Positions 50,779 through 61,036 are shown, counted from the stretch's first letter. The stretch is DNA of 64,000 bases from Sulfurospirillum cavolei (GCF_000813325.1 NZ_BBQE01000002.1); one strand, 5' to 3'. Numbers and translations are program-made. Notes: generated by a model from the sequence alone, not told the origin.

Positions 50779-53432
50779 TTTAACACTCCCCAATTAGCGC
50801 CGATAGCGATCGAAACGTTTAAGGGTACGCGTAAAGCATAAACCTCTTCCATCACATGCCGTGCCTCTTTCGCAAACGTTTCCGCGTGCGCTTCTTTGAC
50901 TTCAAAGATCAATTCGTCGTGGATTTGCAAGAGCAATTTTGCCTCGTCGTTGACCAACGTCGCCATAATACGATTCATCGCAAGCTTAATCAAGTCCGCG
51001 GCACTGCCTTGAAACACCGTATTGACCGCCTCGCGAAGGTATCCGGCATATTGCATCGCATTGGCATGTTCAAAATCAAAAAAGCGTTTTCGCCCCAAAA
51101 GCGTCTGAACAAAGCCCTCTTTTTTGGCTTGTTCTTCAATGGAAGCAAGGTACTGCTTAATCGTCGGAAAGGTCGCGAAATAGCCGTCGATATAGCTTTT
51201 GGCTTCTTTGGTCGTGATGCCGATCGTCTCGGAGAGGCGTTTAGGTCCCATACCGTACAGCAATCCGAAGTTAATACTTTTGGCGATGCCTCTTTTGGCA
51301 TCCGCTTCCGCTTCGCCGAACAGTTTGAGCGCGGTCTCTTTGTGAATGTCTTTACCCTCTTGAAACGCCCTCACCATTGCCTCATCCCCGCTAAAGTGCG
51401 CCAACAAGCGAAGTTCGATTTGCGAATAGTCGATACCGATAAGCACATACCCCTCTTTGGCGACGAAACCTCCGCGTACTTCACGCCCTAAAGCCGTCTT
51501 AACGGGAATGTTTTGTAAGTTCGGGTCTTTGGAACTTAGCCTTCCGGTAGACGTACCCGTTTGCATAAACGACGTATGTACCCGACTGCGCGAAGAGGCT
51601 TTAGAGAGCTTCAACAACGGTTCGATATAGGTCGAACGAAGCTTATACAACTCTCGATACTCTAAAATTTTGGCGATGCTCGGATGCTTGTCCGAAAGTT
51701 CATTTAAAACGTTTTCGTCGGTACTGTAACCCGTTTTAGTCTTTTTGAGCGACGGAAGTCCCAACTGCTCAAACAGTACCGCACCCAGTTGTTGCGTCGA
51801 ATTGAGATTGAACGTTGCATTGCACAAGGCAAAAATTTCGACTTTCAATGCCTCTATCGCATGGTCGGTTCGTTTCAAAAGCGTCTCAAAATAAGCAGCG
51901 TCGACTTGAATCCCCTCTCTTTCCATATGCATCAGCGTTCGAATAAACGGGAACTCCACGTTTTTCGCAAGATCCAACAACGAAGGATCGAGCATCTCTT
52001 TAAGCTTCTCAAAAAGCTTTAGGGTCATCCATGCGTCTTCACTTGCGTATTCGCAAGCTTTTTCCAAAGAGACGCCGCTAAAGTTTTCTCCTTTGGCGAC
52101 GACGTCTTTAAATTTGATCATCTCATGATTGAAAAAACGTTTGGAAAGCGTATCGAGTCCTACGTTACTTTCAGGATTTAAAAGCCATGCCAAAATCATC
52201 GTATCGGCATATAGATTCACGTTTTGAAGACCGAAATTGTGCTCAATGACCGCAAGGTCAAACTTCAAGTTTTGTCCGACGATTTTGCGGGAAAGCAGAT
52301 GCGTCAGTGCCTCTTTTGCCTCTTCATGCGAAATTTGGTTTCCCACGCCCAAATAATGGTGGGCAATCGGCACGTAATACGCTTCTTGCGTATTCACGCA
52401 AAACGAAAATCCGACGATGTTGGCGTTGTAAGCATCCAAGGCGTCGGTTTCGGTATCAAACGCAACTATTTCGTCCTCTTCGATGCCTTCAACGACGCGC
52501 AAAAGCAATTTAGCGTCGTCCAACAAAATCGGTTTAAACCCTTGCGTCGGAGGCGTTTGCACGCTTACATGTAAGCCTTCCGCTCTCACGCGCGTAAGGA
52601 TTTGGCGAAGTTCGTATTTTTCCAATTCTTCCACGATATACGAGAGCGGTTGGGCATCTGGATAGTGAAACGACTCGAACTTATCGGCAATACTCAGCGT
52701 ATCGTCCAAACAGACCAAACGGCGGCTTAAATAAGCACTTTGCTTGCCCTCTTCCAACATCGTTTTGATGCGCGGATTGGCGACTTTGTCGAGATTGGCG
52801 TATACGCCCTCCATCGTTTTAAAATCGTCAAGCAATTTTTTCGCCCCTTTGGGTCCGATGCCTTTAACGCCGGGAATATTATCGGCGGTATCGCCGACCA
52901 AGGAGAGGTACTCGCCGATTTGATCCGGATAAACGCCGAATTTTTCAAAACATTTTTCGGTCGTAATTTCGATCTTTTTCATCGGATCGTAGATAACGAC
53001 GCGTCCGTCGTCGATCAGTTGGTACAAATCTTTATCGTGCGTGACGATTCGCACTTTGATATCGTGGTGTTTGGCAAATTTAACCGCCGAAGCAATGATG
53101 TCGTCGGCTTCAAATCCCTCTTCGCCGTAACTTTTAAATCCCATTTTTTCAATCCACGAAATAGCGACGGGAAGCTGTTTTTTAAAATCTTCCGGTGCTT
53201 CGGGGCGATTGGCTTTATAGTTGGGATCGATGTCGTGGCGAAAATTTTTACCTTTGCTATCAAGCGCAAAAAGAACGTAATCGGTATCGTGCTCTTTTTT
53301 GAGAGCCGCGATAAAGTGGGCAAAACCCGTTAAAAGTCCCGTCGGAAAACCTTGGGAATTACGCAATGCGGGAAGCGCATAATAGTTACGAAAAAAAAAG
53401 CCGAACGTATCGATAATAGTGAGTGTTTTCAC
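50775..53432 (-). CDS. polA: DNA polymerase I
   Basis: 885 residues. The 5' nuclease domain (1 to about 270) has DTFGFFFRNYYALP and GEEGFEADDIIAS. The 3'-5' exonuclease domain keeps all motifs (FDTETDAL, NLKFDLAVIEH, YASEDAWMTL), so proofreading is probably intact. The polymerase domain has motif A IGIDYSQIELRLLAH, the O-helix KRGIAKSINFGLLYGMG and motif C QIHDELIFEV. It fills gaps in repair and Okazaki processing. Confidence 0.97.
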   Translation of the reverse strand: MKTLTIIDTFGFFFRNYYALPALRNSQGFPTGLLTGFAHFIAALKKEHDTDYVLFALDSKGKNFRHDIDPNYKANRPEAPEDFKKQLPVAISWIEKMGFKSYGEEGFEADDIIASAVKFAKHHDIKVRIVTHDKDLYQLIDDGRVVIYDPMKKIEITTEKCFEKFGVYPDQIGEYLSLVGDTADNIPGVKGIGPKGAKKLLDDFKTMEGVYANLDKVANPRIKTMLEEGKQSAYLSRRLVCLDDTLSIADKFESFHYPDAQPLSYIVEELEKYELRQILTRVRAEGLHVSVQTPPTQGFKPILLDDAKLLLRVVEGIEEDEIVAFDTETDALDAYNANIVGFSFCVNTQEAYYVPIAHHYLGVGNQISHEEAKEALTHLLSRKIVGQNLKFDLAVIEHNFGLQNVNLYADTMILAWLLNPESNVGLDTLSKRFFNHEMIKFKDVVAKGENFSGVSLEKACEYASEDAWMTLKLFEKLKEMLDPSLLDLAKNVEFPFIRTLMHMEREGIQVDAAYFETLLKRTDHAIEALKVEIFALCNATFNLNSTQQLGAVLFEQLGLPSLKKTKTGYSTDENVLNELSDKHPSIAKILEYRELYKLRSTYIEPLLKLSKASSRSRVHTSFMQTGTSTGRLSSKDPNLQNIPVKTALGREVRGGFVAKEGYVLIGIDYSQIELRLLAHFSGDEAMVRAFQEGKDIHKETALKLFGEAEADAKRGIAKSINFGLLYGMGPKRLSETIGITTKEAKSYIDGYFATFPTIKQYLASIEEQAKKEGFVQTLLGRKRFFDFEHANAMQYAGYLREAVNTVFQGSAADLIKLAMNRIMATLVNDEAKLLLQIHDELIFEVKEAHAETFAKEARHVMEEVYALRVPLNVSIAIGANWGVLK

Positions 53433-53456
53433 GAAAGAGCCTTTGCTTATGGGCGT

Positions 53457-54266
53457 TTAAAATGAAGTTTTGATGGATTCGACCGCCTCCAAAAACGGTG
53501 CGGAATCTAAACCTTCTTTGTTAAGAAGCATAAGTGCTAGATTGATATTGCGTTCGCTCAAAGGCGCGTTAATCGCAACGGCGGTCTTGACGATTTTTAA
53601 AGCGATGCTCTGTGCGCGAATCGCCGCGGGTGCATCTTGCGTTCTTTCGGTAAACCGAATGGCTTCGATCATTCGTTTATCGAATTTCCAATGCTCAAAA
53701 ATCAACGCCGAAACTTCGCTGCTCGTAACGCCGACAAACATTTTCTCGACGTCCGCGACGCTTAACGCGTTTTCAAGTTCAGACCGAAACGCATACGTCT
53801 CGTCGTTTTTTGCGATTTCGTCGGCAATGAGGATTTTACCGCTCTCTTGCAACAACGCACATAAAAAGAGAAAATCAACGCTAGCCGCATCGACGTTTTT
53901 GTACCACTTTGAGATCAACATGCTTTGCATGTGCGAAAGCTGCGCGAACTCTTCGGGCGAAATCGCATAGGGTACGAGATCGACGTTTAAAAGTTTTTTG
54001 ATCGACATGTCAAGCACCAACGAACGCGTCGTCGACATACCGAAAAGCCCGACCGCCTGTAAGACGCTTTTGATTTCACGGCGAAAACCGTACAAAGGGG
54101 AGTTGGCGACTTTGAGAAGATTGGCGATAAGCATCGGGTCTTCTTCGATCAATTTTGCCAAGTCGGCGATACTCGCCTGTTCGTCGCGAAAAAGCGCATT
54201 GATCTGCGTAAACGTTTTGGGTAAAGGAGGTAACGCGCGAATTCGCTCCGCTATTTCTTTTAACAT
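53457..54266 (-). CDS. HDOD-domain protein
   Basis: About 269 residues. The HDOD core starts with LPPLPKTFTQINALFRDEQASIADLAKLIEEDPMLIANLLKVANSPLYG and continues through VLQAVGLFGMSTTRSLVLD. Canonical HD catalytic residues are not obvious, as usual for HDOD proteins, which mostly act as signalling scaffolds. The ATG at 54266 is preferred (MLKEIAERIRALPPLP). The upstream extension is atypical. Confidence 0.8.
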   Translation of the reverse strand: MLKEIAERIRALPPLPKTFTQINALFRDEQASIADLAKLIEEDPMLIANLLKVANSPLYGFRREIKSVLQAVGLFGMSTTRSLVLDMSIKKLLNVDLVPYAISPEEFAQLSHMQSMLISKWYKNVDAASVDFLFLCALLQESGKILIADEIAKNDETYAFRSELENALSVADVEKMFVGVTSSEVSALIFEHWKFDKRMIEAIRFTERTQDAPAAIRAQSIALKIVKTAVAINAPLSERNINLALMLLNKEGLDSAPFLEAVESIKTSF

Positions 54267-54320
54267 GCCGTCTCTTTCGAAGGATTTAAATAGATTATAG
54301 CGCGCTTTTGTTGAAATCCC

Positions 54321-54339
54321 GATGAGGCTAAGCCCCATC
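54321..54339 (-). terminator. Weak hairpin after the first SDF symporter gene
   Basis: GATGGGG / CCTCATC (one wobble) with a 5-base loop lies 17 bases past the symporter stop on minus. No U-run follows, so it may only mark the transcript end. Confidence 0.3.
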
Positions 54340-54356
54340 GAGACGAAAGAATCGTA

Positions 54357-55676
54357 TCAACCCGGAATGGCGTCTTCGACGGATTCTGGGTGATCGAGCG
54401 CATAACGGAATTTTTCCATATCGATCTGTTTGTCCCAAGCACCGACGACGACTGCTGCAACCGCGTTACCGCAAAGATTTCCCACCGCGCGCATTTCGCT
54501 CATAAACTTATCCACACCCAAAAGTACCGCCACGGTTGCCACGGGAATCACGTCTCCCATCGCAGAAAGCGTACCGGCTAGAACGATAAAGCCCGAACCC
54601 GTCACGCCCACAGCTCCCTTGGACGCAACCATCAAAATAAAAATGATGCTGAGTTCATGCGAAAGCGTGAGCGGAATACCGAAAGCTTGAGCCAAAAAGA
54701 TAATCGAAAGCGAGAGGTAAATGTTCGTACAATCCAAGTTAAACGAATAGCCCGTAGGAATAACCAAGCCCGTCGTTCCACGGCTCACGCCCGCGGCTTC
54801 CAAACGCCTCATCAACGGAGCCAACGCCGATTCGCTCGAAGAGGTCGCAAATACGATCAAGACTTCTTTAGCGATAAAGCGCATAAATTTGAAAACGTTG
54901 ATCTTATAAAACCATAAGATAATGCCTAAAACACCGAATAAAAACGCCAATACGGAGATCAACATAACCCCTAGTAAACTTGCCATACCGATCAAAGAAG
55001 CGATACCGAATTTGCCGATCAAAAACGCCATCGCACTAAAGCTAGCAACAGGGCTGAGCCACATCAAAATCGTCAAGATTTTAAAGAAAACGTTTTGAAC
55101 TTTCTCCAAAGGAGCGAGAATCGCCTCTTTGTATTTTTCTCCAAACGCGGCAATGCCGATTGCGATGACCAACGCCATGACTAACACCTGCAACGTATTG
55201 CCGTGAAGAAACGGCGTAATCGGATCAGTCGGAATCGCACTTTTTAAAATGCCCCAAACCGAGCCGGTTTGCGAAGAAGCGTTAGCGGTAAAGCTTGAAA
55301 CCGCGGAGACGTCCAAAGACTCGACGTCCAGATGCATTCCGTGTCCCGGCTTCAAAAGATTGCCGAATAAAATGCCGATCGCAAGGGCGAAGGTACTGAC
55401 GACTTCAAAATAGATAAACGCTTTTAAACCGATGGAGCCGACCTCTTTTAGGCTTTCCAAGCCGACGATACCCGAAATAATCGTTAAAAAGATAATCGGT
55501 CCGACCAACCATTTCAACGCTTGGATAAACCAATCGATGCCGGGTTTGGCTTGAATCGCCAAGCTCGGATTGAGCATACCCAGCGTAATTCCGGCAACAA
55601 TGCCGACCACAACCCAAAACGCTAAACTTTTAATCGTATAACGTTTCCAATCTTTAAACGATGTTTTTTCCAACAC
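54357..55676 (-). CDS. Dicarboxylate/amino acid:cation symporter (SDF family), copy 1
   Basis: 439 residues with the GltPh/DctA fold. FATSSSESALAPLMRRLEAAG is the Ser-rich HP1 re-entrant loop, GYSFNLDCTNIYLSL the NMDGT-type helix 7 (here LDCTN), and GSGFIVLAGTLSAMGDVIPVATVAVLLGVDKFMSEMRAVGNLCGNAVAAVVV the HP2/helix 8 region. Arg in helix 8 suggests an acidic substrate such as glutamate, aspartate or C4-dicarboxylate. It is a close tandem paralogue of the gene at 55832-57199. Confidence 0.88.
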   Translation of the reverse strand: MLEKTSFKDWKRYTIKSLAFWVVVGIVAGITLGMLNPSLAIQAKPGIDWFIQALKWLVGPIIFLTIISGIVGLESLKEVGSIGLKAFIYFEVVSTFALAIGILFGNLLKPGHGMHLDVESLDVSAVSSFTANASSQTGSVWGILKSAIPTDPITPFLHGNTLQVLVMALVIAIGIAAFGEKYKEAILAPLEKVQNVFFKILTILMWLSPVASFSAMAFLIGKFGIASLIGMASLLGVMLISVLAFLFGVLGIILWFYKINVFKFMRFIAKEVLIVFATSSSESALAPLMRRLEAAGVSRGTTGLVIPTGYSFNLDCTNIYLSLSIIFLAQAFGIPLTLSHELSIIFILMVASKGAVGVTGSGFIVLAGTLSAMGDVIPVATVAVLLGVDKFMSEMRAVGNLCGNAVAAVVVGAWDKQIDMEKFRYALDHPESVEDAIPG

Positions 55677-55764
55677 AAACCCTTTAATGATAAACTGATT
55701 TGATTATGGCATAGCAAAAGAGATTTAAATGAGATTTTTTAACTAAAAGAGCGTCAAAAGAGGT

Positions 55765-55808
55765 AAAAAAAGAGGTACCCGTGAGGCGAACGGTAACATT
55801 CCCTCACG
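55765..55808 (-). terminator. Terminator after the second SDF symporter gene
   Basis: CGTGAGG / CCTCACG (7 bp, extended by GAA/TTC inside) is followed on minus by GGTACCTC and seven T. It separates the two symporter paralogues, which are therefore probably transcribed independently. Confidence 0.65.
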
Positions 55809-55831
55809 AGCATTTTAAAGGCGTAAAAGCA

Positions 55832-57199
55832 TCAACCCGGAATAGCGTCTTCCACGGATTCAGGGTGATCAAGCGCATAACGGAATTTTTCCATATCGAT
55901 CTGTTTGTCCCATGCACCGACGACGACTGCGGCAACCGCGTTACCGCAAAGATTTCCCACCGCGCGCATTTCGCTCATAAACTTATCCACACCCAAAAGT
56001 GCCGCTACGGTCACGACCGGAATCGCACCGCCCATCGCCGAAAGCGTACCGGCTAGAACGATAAAGCCCGAACCCGTCACGCCCACAGCTCCTTTTGAGG
56101 TAACCATCAAGATCAAAATAATACTCAACTCTTCGCCAAGCGTTAAAGGAATACCGAATGCCTGCGACAAGAAGATAATCGAAAGCGAGAGGTAAATGTT
56201 CGTACAATCCAAGTTAAACGAATAGCCCGTAGGAATAACCAAGCCCGTCGTTCCGCGGCTCACGCCAGCAGCTTCCAAACGTTTCATCAACGGAGCCAAC
56301 GCCGATTCGCTTGAAGAGGTCGCAAATACGATCAAGACTTCTTTAGCGATAAAACGCATAAATTTAAAGACGTTGATTTTGAAGAACCATAAGATAATGC
56401 CTAAAATTCCGAAGATAAACGCTAAAACGGAGATCAACATAACCCCCAACAAACTTGCCATACCGATCAAAGAAGCGAGACCGAACTTGCCGATCAAAAA
56501 CGCCATCGCACTAAAGCTAGCAACAGGGCTTAACCACATTAAAATCGTCAAGATTTTGAAGAAAAATCCTTGTGCAACTTCTAAAGGTTTGAGGATAGCA
56601 GGTTTGTACTTGCCCCCGAACGCCGAAATTAAAATCGCCAAGACCAACGCCATCACTAAAACCTGTAAAGTATTGCCGTTTAAAAAAGGCGTTAGAGGAT
56701 CGCTGGGAATCGCATTTTTCAAAATCGACCAAAACGAACCGACGTCTTGAGTTGAATGGGTGTATTTGTCAACGCTTTTGGCATCCAAGGAGTTGACGTC
56801 GAAATTCATTCCGTGTCCCGGACCGAAGAAATTGCCGAATAACACGCCGATCGCAAGAGCGAAGGTACTGACGACTTCAAAGTAGATAAACGCTTTTAAA
56901 CCGATAGAGCCGACTTCTTTCAGGCTTTCCAAGCCGATGATACCCGAAATAATCGTTAAAAAGATAATCGGTCCGACCAACCATTTCAACGCTTGGATAA
57001 ACCAATCGATTCCCGGTTTGGCTTGAACTGCCAATTTAGGATCGACCGTACCGAAGATAATACCCGCAATAATTGCAACGATAACCCAAAACGCTAAACT
57101 TTTAACGGTATAGCTTTTCCAATCTTTTTTCTTTGTCTCTTCCAAGGAGCCTATGCTACTCGCCATAGATGCTGTTGCTTCCAAGAAATGTCCTTTCAT
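55832..57199 (-). CDS. Dicarboxylate/amino acid:cation symporter (SDF family), copy 2
   Basis: 455 residues, nearly identical to copy 1 through the whole membrane core, including the C-terminal tail FRYALDHPESVEDAIPG. Differences concentrate in the N-terminus, the loop around residues 125-150 and some helices. The substrate should be similar. The start is unclear: ATG 57199 has no ribosome-binding site, TTG 57184 has AAAGGA before it, and ATG 57166 would give MASSIGSLEE. The -10 box at 57219 sits just upstream. Confidence 0.87.
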   Translation of the reverse strand: MKGHFLEATASMASSIGSLEETKKKDWKSYTVKSLAFWVIVAIIAGIIFGTVDPKLAVQAKPGIDWFIQALKWLVGPIIFLTIISGIIGLESLKEVGSIGLKAFIYFEVVSTFALAIGVLFGNFFGPGHGMNFDVNSLDAKSVDKYTHSTQDVGSFWSILKNAIPSDPLTPFLNGNTLQVLVMALVLAILISAFGGKYKPAILKPLEVAQGFFFKILTILMWLSPVASFSAMAFLIGKFGLASLIGMASLLGVMLISVLAFIFGILGIILWFFKINVFKFMRFIAKEVLIVFATSSSESALAPLMKRLEAAGVSRGTTGLVIPTGYSFNLDCTNIYLSLSIIFLSQAFGIPLTLGEELSIILILMVTSKGAVGVTGSGFIVLAGTLSAMGGAIPVVTVAALLGVDKFMSEMRAVGNLCGNAVAAVVVGAWDKQIDMEKFRYALDHPESVEDAIPG

Positions 57200-57218
57200 T
57201 AAGTTTCGATCAAAAGCG

Positions 57219-57224
57219 ATTATA
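57219..57224 (-). promoter_or_regulatory. Promoter of symporter copy 2, -10 box
   Basis: The minus strand reads TTCATTATAATCGC, a perfect TATAAT, predicting a start near 57212 and a very short leader before the candidate start codons. Confidence 0.55.
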
Positions 57225-57295
57225 ATGAACAGTTATGTCGATCTTATGTAGAGGACATTTCTTTGACTTTTAGAGCTTTTTATTTTTAAAATAAT

Positions 57296-57310
57296 GTTTC
57301 AAAAAGAAAC
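57296..57310 (-). terminator. Short hairpin after uvrA
   Basis: GTTTC-TTTTT-GAAAC on minus directly follows the uvrA stop and is followed by ATTATTTT. The palindrome AAACGTTTAAACGTTT overlaps the stop codon beside it. The stem is short, so the call is tentative. Confidence 0.4.
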
Positions 57311-57312
57311 GT

Positions 57313-60135
57313 TTAAACGTTTTCGTTTGAAAGACCCATCTCCATTCCTAAAAATTTACCCGTATAGCTTCCCGATTTTTCGGCGTTACTTGCAACTTCA
57401 AACGGCGTTCCCATCGCGATTATACGCCCTCCGTAGCTTCCGCCTTCAGGCCCCATATCGATAAGATAATCGGCATTTTTGATCACGTCCATGTTGTGCT
57501 CGATGACCAAAACGCTGTTACCCATATCTGTTAAATGATGTAACACTTTGACCAAACGGTCGACGTCGGCAAAGTGCAATCCGGTCGTCGGTTCGTCTAA
57601 AACGTACAACGTATTGCCCGTATCTTTTTTGCTAAGCTCTTTGGCAAGTTTGATGCGTTGTGCCTCGCCGCCGCTCAGCGTCACGGCGTTTTGTCCAAGC
57701 GTGATGTATCCCAAACCGACGTCGACCAACGTTTGAATCTTCTGGTTAATTTTCGGAATCGCTTTGAAAAAGTCATGGGCTTCGTCCACGCTCATGTCCA
57801 AAACGTCGGCAATGGATTTGCCTTTGTATTTGATCTCTAGCGTTTGGGCGTTGTAGCGTTGCCCTTTACAAGTGTCGCACTTGACCATGATGTCGGGTAA
57901 AAAGTGCATTTCGATCTTGATTTCGCCGTCGCCTTGGCACTTTTCGCACCTTCCGCCTTTGACGTTAAACGAAAAACGCCCGACGCTGTATCCGCGAATC
58001 TGTGCCTCTTTGGTTTTGGCGAATAAGGCACGGATTTCGTCCATCACGCCCGTATAGGTCGCAGGATTGGAGCGCGGCGTTCTGCCGATCGGGCTTTGAT
58101 CGAGGTAGATGACTTTATCGAGTTGATCGAGTCCTATGCATTCGACGCCGGCGACTTTATTGATCTTCTTAGCGCGATTAAGGTACTCTTTGGCGACCGG
58201 AAGCAAGGTTTGAAGAATCAACGAACTTTTACCGCTACCGCTCACGCCCGTAATCGCGACGAGGTTTCCTAAAGGAATTTTAACGTCTAAGTCATGGATG
58301 TTGTTGATACTGACGTGATTGAGCTCGATCCAACGCTCTTGTGCCCTGTTTTGGCGATAATCGATCGTTTTTGTTCCGTTGATGTACTGTGCGGTGAGAC
58401 TATTACTGGTTAGAAGTGCTTCGTTCGTTCCCGCAAAAACGATTTCGCCGCCGAATTTTCCGGCCCCCGGACCAATATCCACCACAAAATCCGCCGTTTT
58501 GATCGTCTCTTTGTCGTGTTCGACGACAATCACGGAGTTGCCTTTTTTCTGCAAATTGCGTAAGGTTCGGATGAGTTTAAGCGTATCGCGTTCGTGAAGT
58601 CCGATGCTCGGCTCGTCTAAAACGTACATGACGCCCGTCAAGCCGCTTCCGATTTGCGACGCGATGCGTATGCGTTGCGCTTCGCCGCCGCTAATGGTTC
58701 GTGCGTCGCGCCCAAGACTGATGTAGCCCAATCCTACGTCAAATAAGAAAAAGAGTCGCTCTTTGATCTCTTTTAAAATCGGTGCGGCAATCATCGTTTG
58801 TTGTGCCGACATGTACGAAAAATTTTCATTGTTTTTAAAGAATTCCAAACATTGATCGATCGGAAGTTCCAAGATGTCGGAGATACGTTTTCCGGCAACG
58901 CGTACCGCAAGACTCTCTTTACGTAAACGATGCCCGCCGCACGTGTCGCACACCTTTTCACTCATGTATTCGCCGAGCTCTTTTTCGTCTTTAAGCATCT
59001 CGTAGGCAATTTTAATGACGCCTTCCCATTTTCGTACGAGCTTATGTTTTTTCCAAAAGAAAGTCGCTTCTTCGACGCCGCCGTGCAAAATGGCACGCTT
59101 TTGGTGCTCTTCGAGCTCTTCGTAAGGAATGCGCGTATTAATATCCGCCGCTTGGCAATACGCCTCTAAAAATTTGGCGTAAAAGCTTTTGTTAAAGCCG
59201 TAAAAAATACGAATCGCCCCTTCGTCGATGCTCACGTTTTCATTAATAATTTTCTTCAAATCCAGCGTGTAGCGAATCCCTAACCCATCACATGTAGGGC
59301 ATGCGCCTTTGGGAGAATTGAACGAAAACGAAAGCGGTTCTAGCGGCTCAAAACTGATTTTACAGTCAAAACACGCCAAATGTTCACTGTAATGAATATG
59401 CGAAACAAGAAGTCCGACTTCTTCGGCATTGGCGATGTCAAGCTCGACTTCGCCGTAACTCTCCAAAAGGGCTTTTTCAATGTCGGTGGCGATACGATCA
59501 AAATTTTCTTCGCGAATAACCACGCGGTCGATAATGACTTTAATCGTATGTTTTTTGGTTTTAAGAAGTTCGATCTCTTCATCGAGCCGTACCATCACGC
59601 CGTCGATCAAAGCACGCACGTAACCTTTATGGCGCAACGATTCGATCATATCGGCGAAACTACCCTTTTTCTCGCGTACCAACGGTGCTAAGATCGAGAG
59701 CTTCGTCTCTGCGGGCAATTTTAAAACCTGTTCGATAATATCCGCTACCGACATTTGCGAGATTTCTTGACCGCAAATATGACAATGCTGCTTTCCGACG
59801 CGCGCGTAAAGCAACCGCAGATAGTCGTAAATCTCGGTAATCGTCCCCACGGTTGAGCGCGGATTTTTGCTCGTGGTTTTTTGATCGATCGCGATAGCGG
59901 GCGTCAAACCCTCGATCTTCTCGACGTCGGGTTTACCCACGCGATCTAAAAACTGTCTGGCATACGAGGAGAGCGACTCGATATAACGACGTTGCCCTTC
60001 GGCATAGAGCGTATCGAACGCCAAGGTACTTTTACCGCTTCCGCTCAGTCCCGTAAAAACGACCAGTTTATTTTTGGGAATCTCTAAGTTGATATTTTTA
60101 AGATTGTTCTCTTTTGCACCGTATATTTTGATCAT
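57313..60135 (-). CDS. uvrA: UvrABC excinuclease subunit A
   Basis: 940 residues, standard length. Two ABC ATPase modules are present: Walker A GLSGSGKSTLAFDT and GVSGSGKSSLILQT, with signatures SGGEAQRIRIASQIG and SGGEAQRIKLAKEL. Zinc-binding cysteines include CEKCQGDGEIKIEM and CDTCKGQR. It scans DNA for lesions and loads UvrB. uvrC is also in this window, 33 kb away. Start overlaps the TSUP gene stop by 4 nt. Confidence 0.97.
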   Translation of the reverse strand: MIKIYGAKENNLKNINLEIPKNKLVVFTGLSGSGKSTLAFDTLYAEGQRRYIESLSSYARQFLDRVGKPDVEKIEGLTPAIAIDQKTTSKNPRSTVGTITEIYDYLRLLYARVGKQHCHICGQEISQMSVADIIEQVLKLPAETKLSILAPLVREKKGSFADMIESLRHKGYVRALIDGVMVRLDEEIELLKTKKHTIKVIIDRVVIREENFDRIATDIEKALLESYGEVELDIANAEEVGLLVSHIHYSEHLACFDCKISFEPLEPLSFSFNSPKGACPTCDGLGIRYTLDLKKIINENVSIDEGAIRIFYGFNKSFYAKFLEAYCQAADINTRIPYEELEEHQKRAILHGGVEEATFFWKKHKLVRKWEGVIKIAYEMLKDEKELGEYMSEKVCDTCGGHRLRKESLAVRVAGKRISDILELPIDQCLEFFKNNENFSYMSAQQTMIAAPILKEIKERLFFLFDVGLGYISLGRDARTISGGEAQRIRIASQIGSGLTGVMYVLDEPSIGLHERDTLKLIRTLRNLQKKGNSVIVVEHDKETIKTADFVVDIGPGAGKFGGEIVFAGTNEALLTSNSLTAQYINGTKTIDYRQNRAQERWIELNHVSINNIHDLDVKIPLGNLVAITGVSGSGKSSLILQTLLPVAKEYLNRAKKINKVAGVECIGLDQLDKVIYLDQSPIGRTPRSNPATYTGVMDEIRALFAKTKEAQIRGYSVGRFSFNVKGGRCEKCQGDGEIKIEMHFLPDIMVKCDTCKGQRYNAQTLEIKYKGKSIADVLDMSVDEAHDFFKAIPKINQKIQTLVDVGLGYITLGQNAVTLSGGEAQRIKLAKELSKKDTGNTLYVLDEPTTGLHFADVDRLVKVLHHLTDMGNSVLVIEHNMDVIKNADYLIDMGPEGGSYGGRIIAMGTPFEVASNAEKSGSYTGKFLGMEMGLSNENV

Positions 60136-60881
60136 AAAACATTCATCTCGCTTAAAATTTTATTGAGCGTCAGCAAAAACATTACCGTATAGAGTATTAA
60201 CAAGGCACGTTTTTGCTCTTTTTTCGCTATTTTATGGGAAAGCATGACGCCGAAATAGACGCCTACAACGGATCCGACACTAACCAATGCACCGACTTCG
60301 TAATCCACGTAACCGTGCATCGCCAAACTGAAAAACCCCGAAATTGAGCCGAAGATGACAAAAAAAAGCGTTGTCGCAACGGCTTTTTTAATATCCCAAT
60401 GTAAAAATCCCGTAAGAACGGGCGTTAGAAAAATCGCGCCGCTGGTACCCGTGCTAATCGACACGGCACCCAAAACAACACCCAAAAAAGCCAAGAGAAG
60501 GTGGGATTCGTAAGGAGGTTTGGAGCTCTCCAATGCCGTCGTAAACATTTTGTACATCGAAAGTGCTAAAACCGCCTCAAACAAAAAAAGCAACGTCATA
60601 TGCGATAAAGTATCGACGATAAGTCCGCTAAAAGAAGCTCCCGCCAATGCACCGCATCCTAAAATTAGACCGCTTTTAAGCGTTAAAATTCCGGCTTTAT
60701 AGTTTTGATACGAACCCAACATCGAACTAAAGATCATCTGCATGACCGAAATACCGATGGCGGTTTTGATGTCATAGCCCATATAAAGAAAAATAGGCAC
60801 TAAAAGCGTTCCTCCCCCGATACCGAAAAAACCGGAAGCAAAACCCACAAAAACGCCTAAAAGTCCAAATCCTATTTCCAT
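60132..60881 (-). CDS. TSUP-family (TauE/SafE) membrane permease
   Basis: 249 residues with about eight helices. GFASGFFGIGGGTLLVPIFLYMGYDIKTAIGISVMQM and the second-half ISTGTSGAIFLTPVLTGFLHWDIKKAVATTLFFV are the two repeats of the TSUP fold. Members move sulfite, sulfoacetate or other sulfur-containing organic anions. Substrate is not identifiable here. It is cotranscribed with uvrA by a 4-nt overlap, which is likely incidental. Confidence 0.85.
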   Translation of the reverse strand: MEIGFGLLGVFVGFASGFFGIGGGTLLVPIFLYMGYDIKTAIGISVMQMIFSSMLGSYQNYKAGILTLKSGLILGCGALAGASFSGLIVDTLSHMTLLFLFEAVLALSMYKMFTTALESSKPPYESHLLLAFLGVVLGAVSISTGTSGAIFLTPVLTGFLHWDIKKAVATTLFFVIFGSISGFFSLAMHGYVDYEVGALVSVGSVVGVYFGVMLSHKIAKKEQKRALLILYTVMFLLTLNKILSEMNVL

Positions 60882-61030
60882 CTATCCCGCTTTTTAAGAA
60901 GTGATCTATTTTACTCGAACCCCTCTTAATAAACGATTTAAAAACAAACGTGATCCTTTTCAAAAAGAAACGTACGGGAAAAAGACAAAACCTAAGTTCT
61001 CATCTTACGCGCCGTTTAAGTTCCCTTGCG

Positions 61031-61036
61031 TATAAT
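61031..61036 (+). promoter_or_regulatory. thiC promoter, -10 box
   Basis: CCTTGCGTATAATC has a perfect TATAAT about 30 bases before the riboswitch core, giving a start near 61043. Confidence 0.7.
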
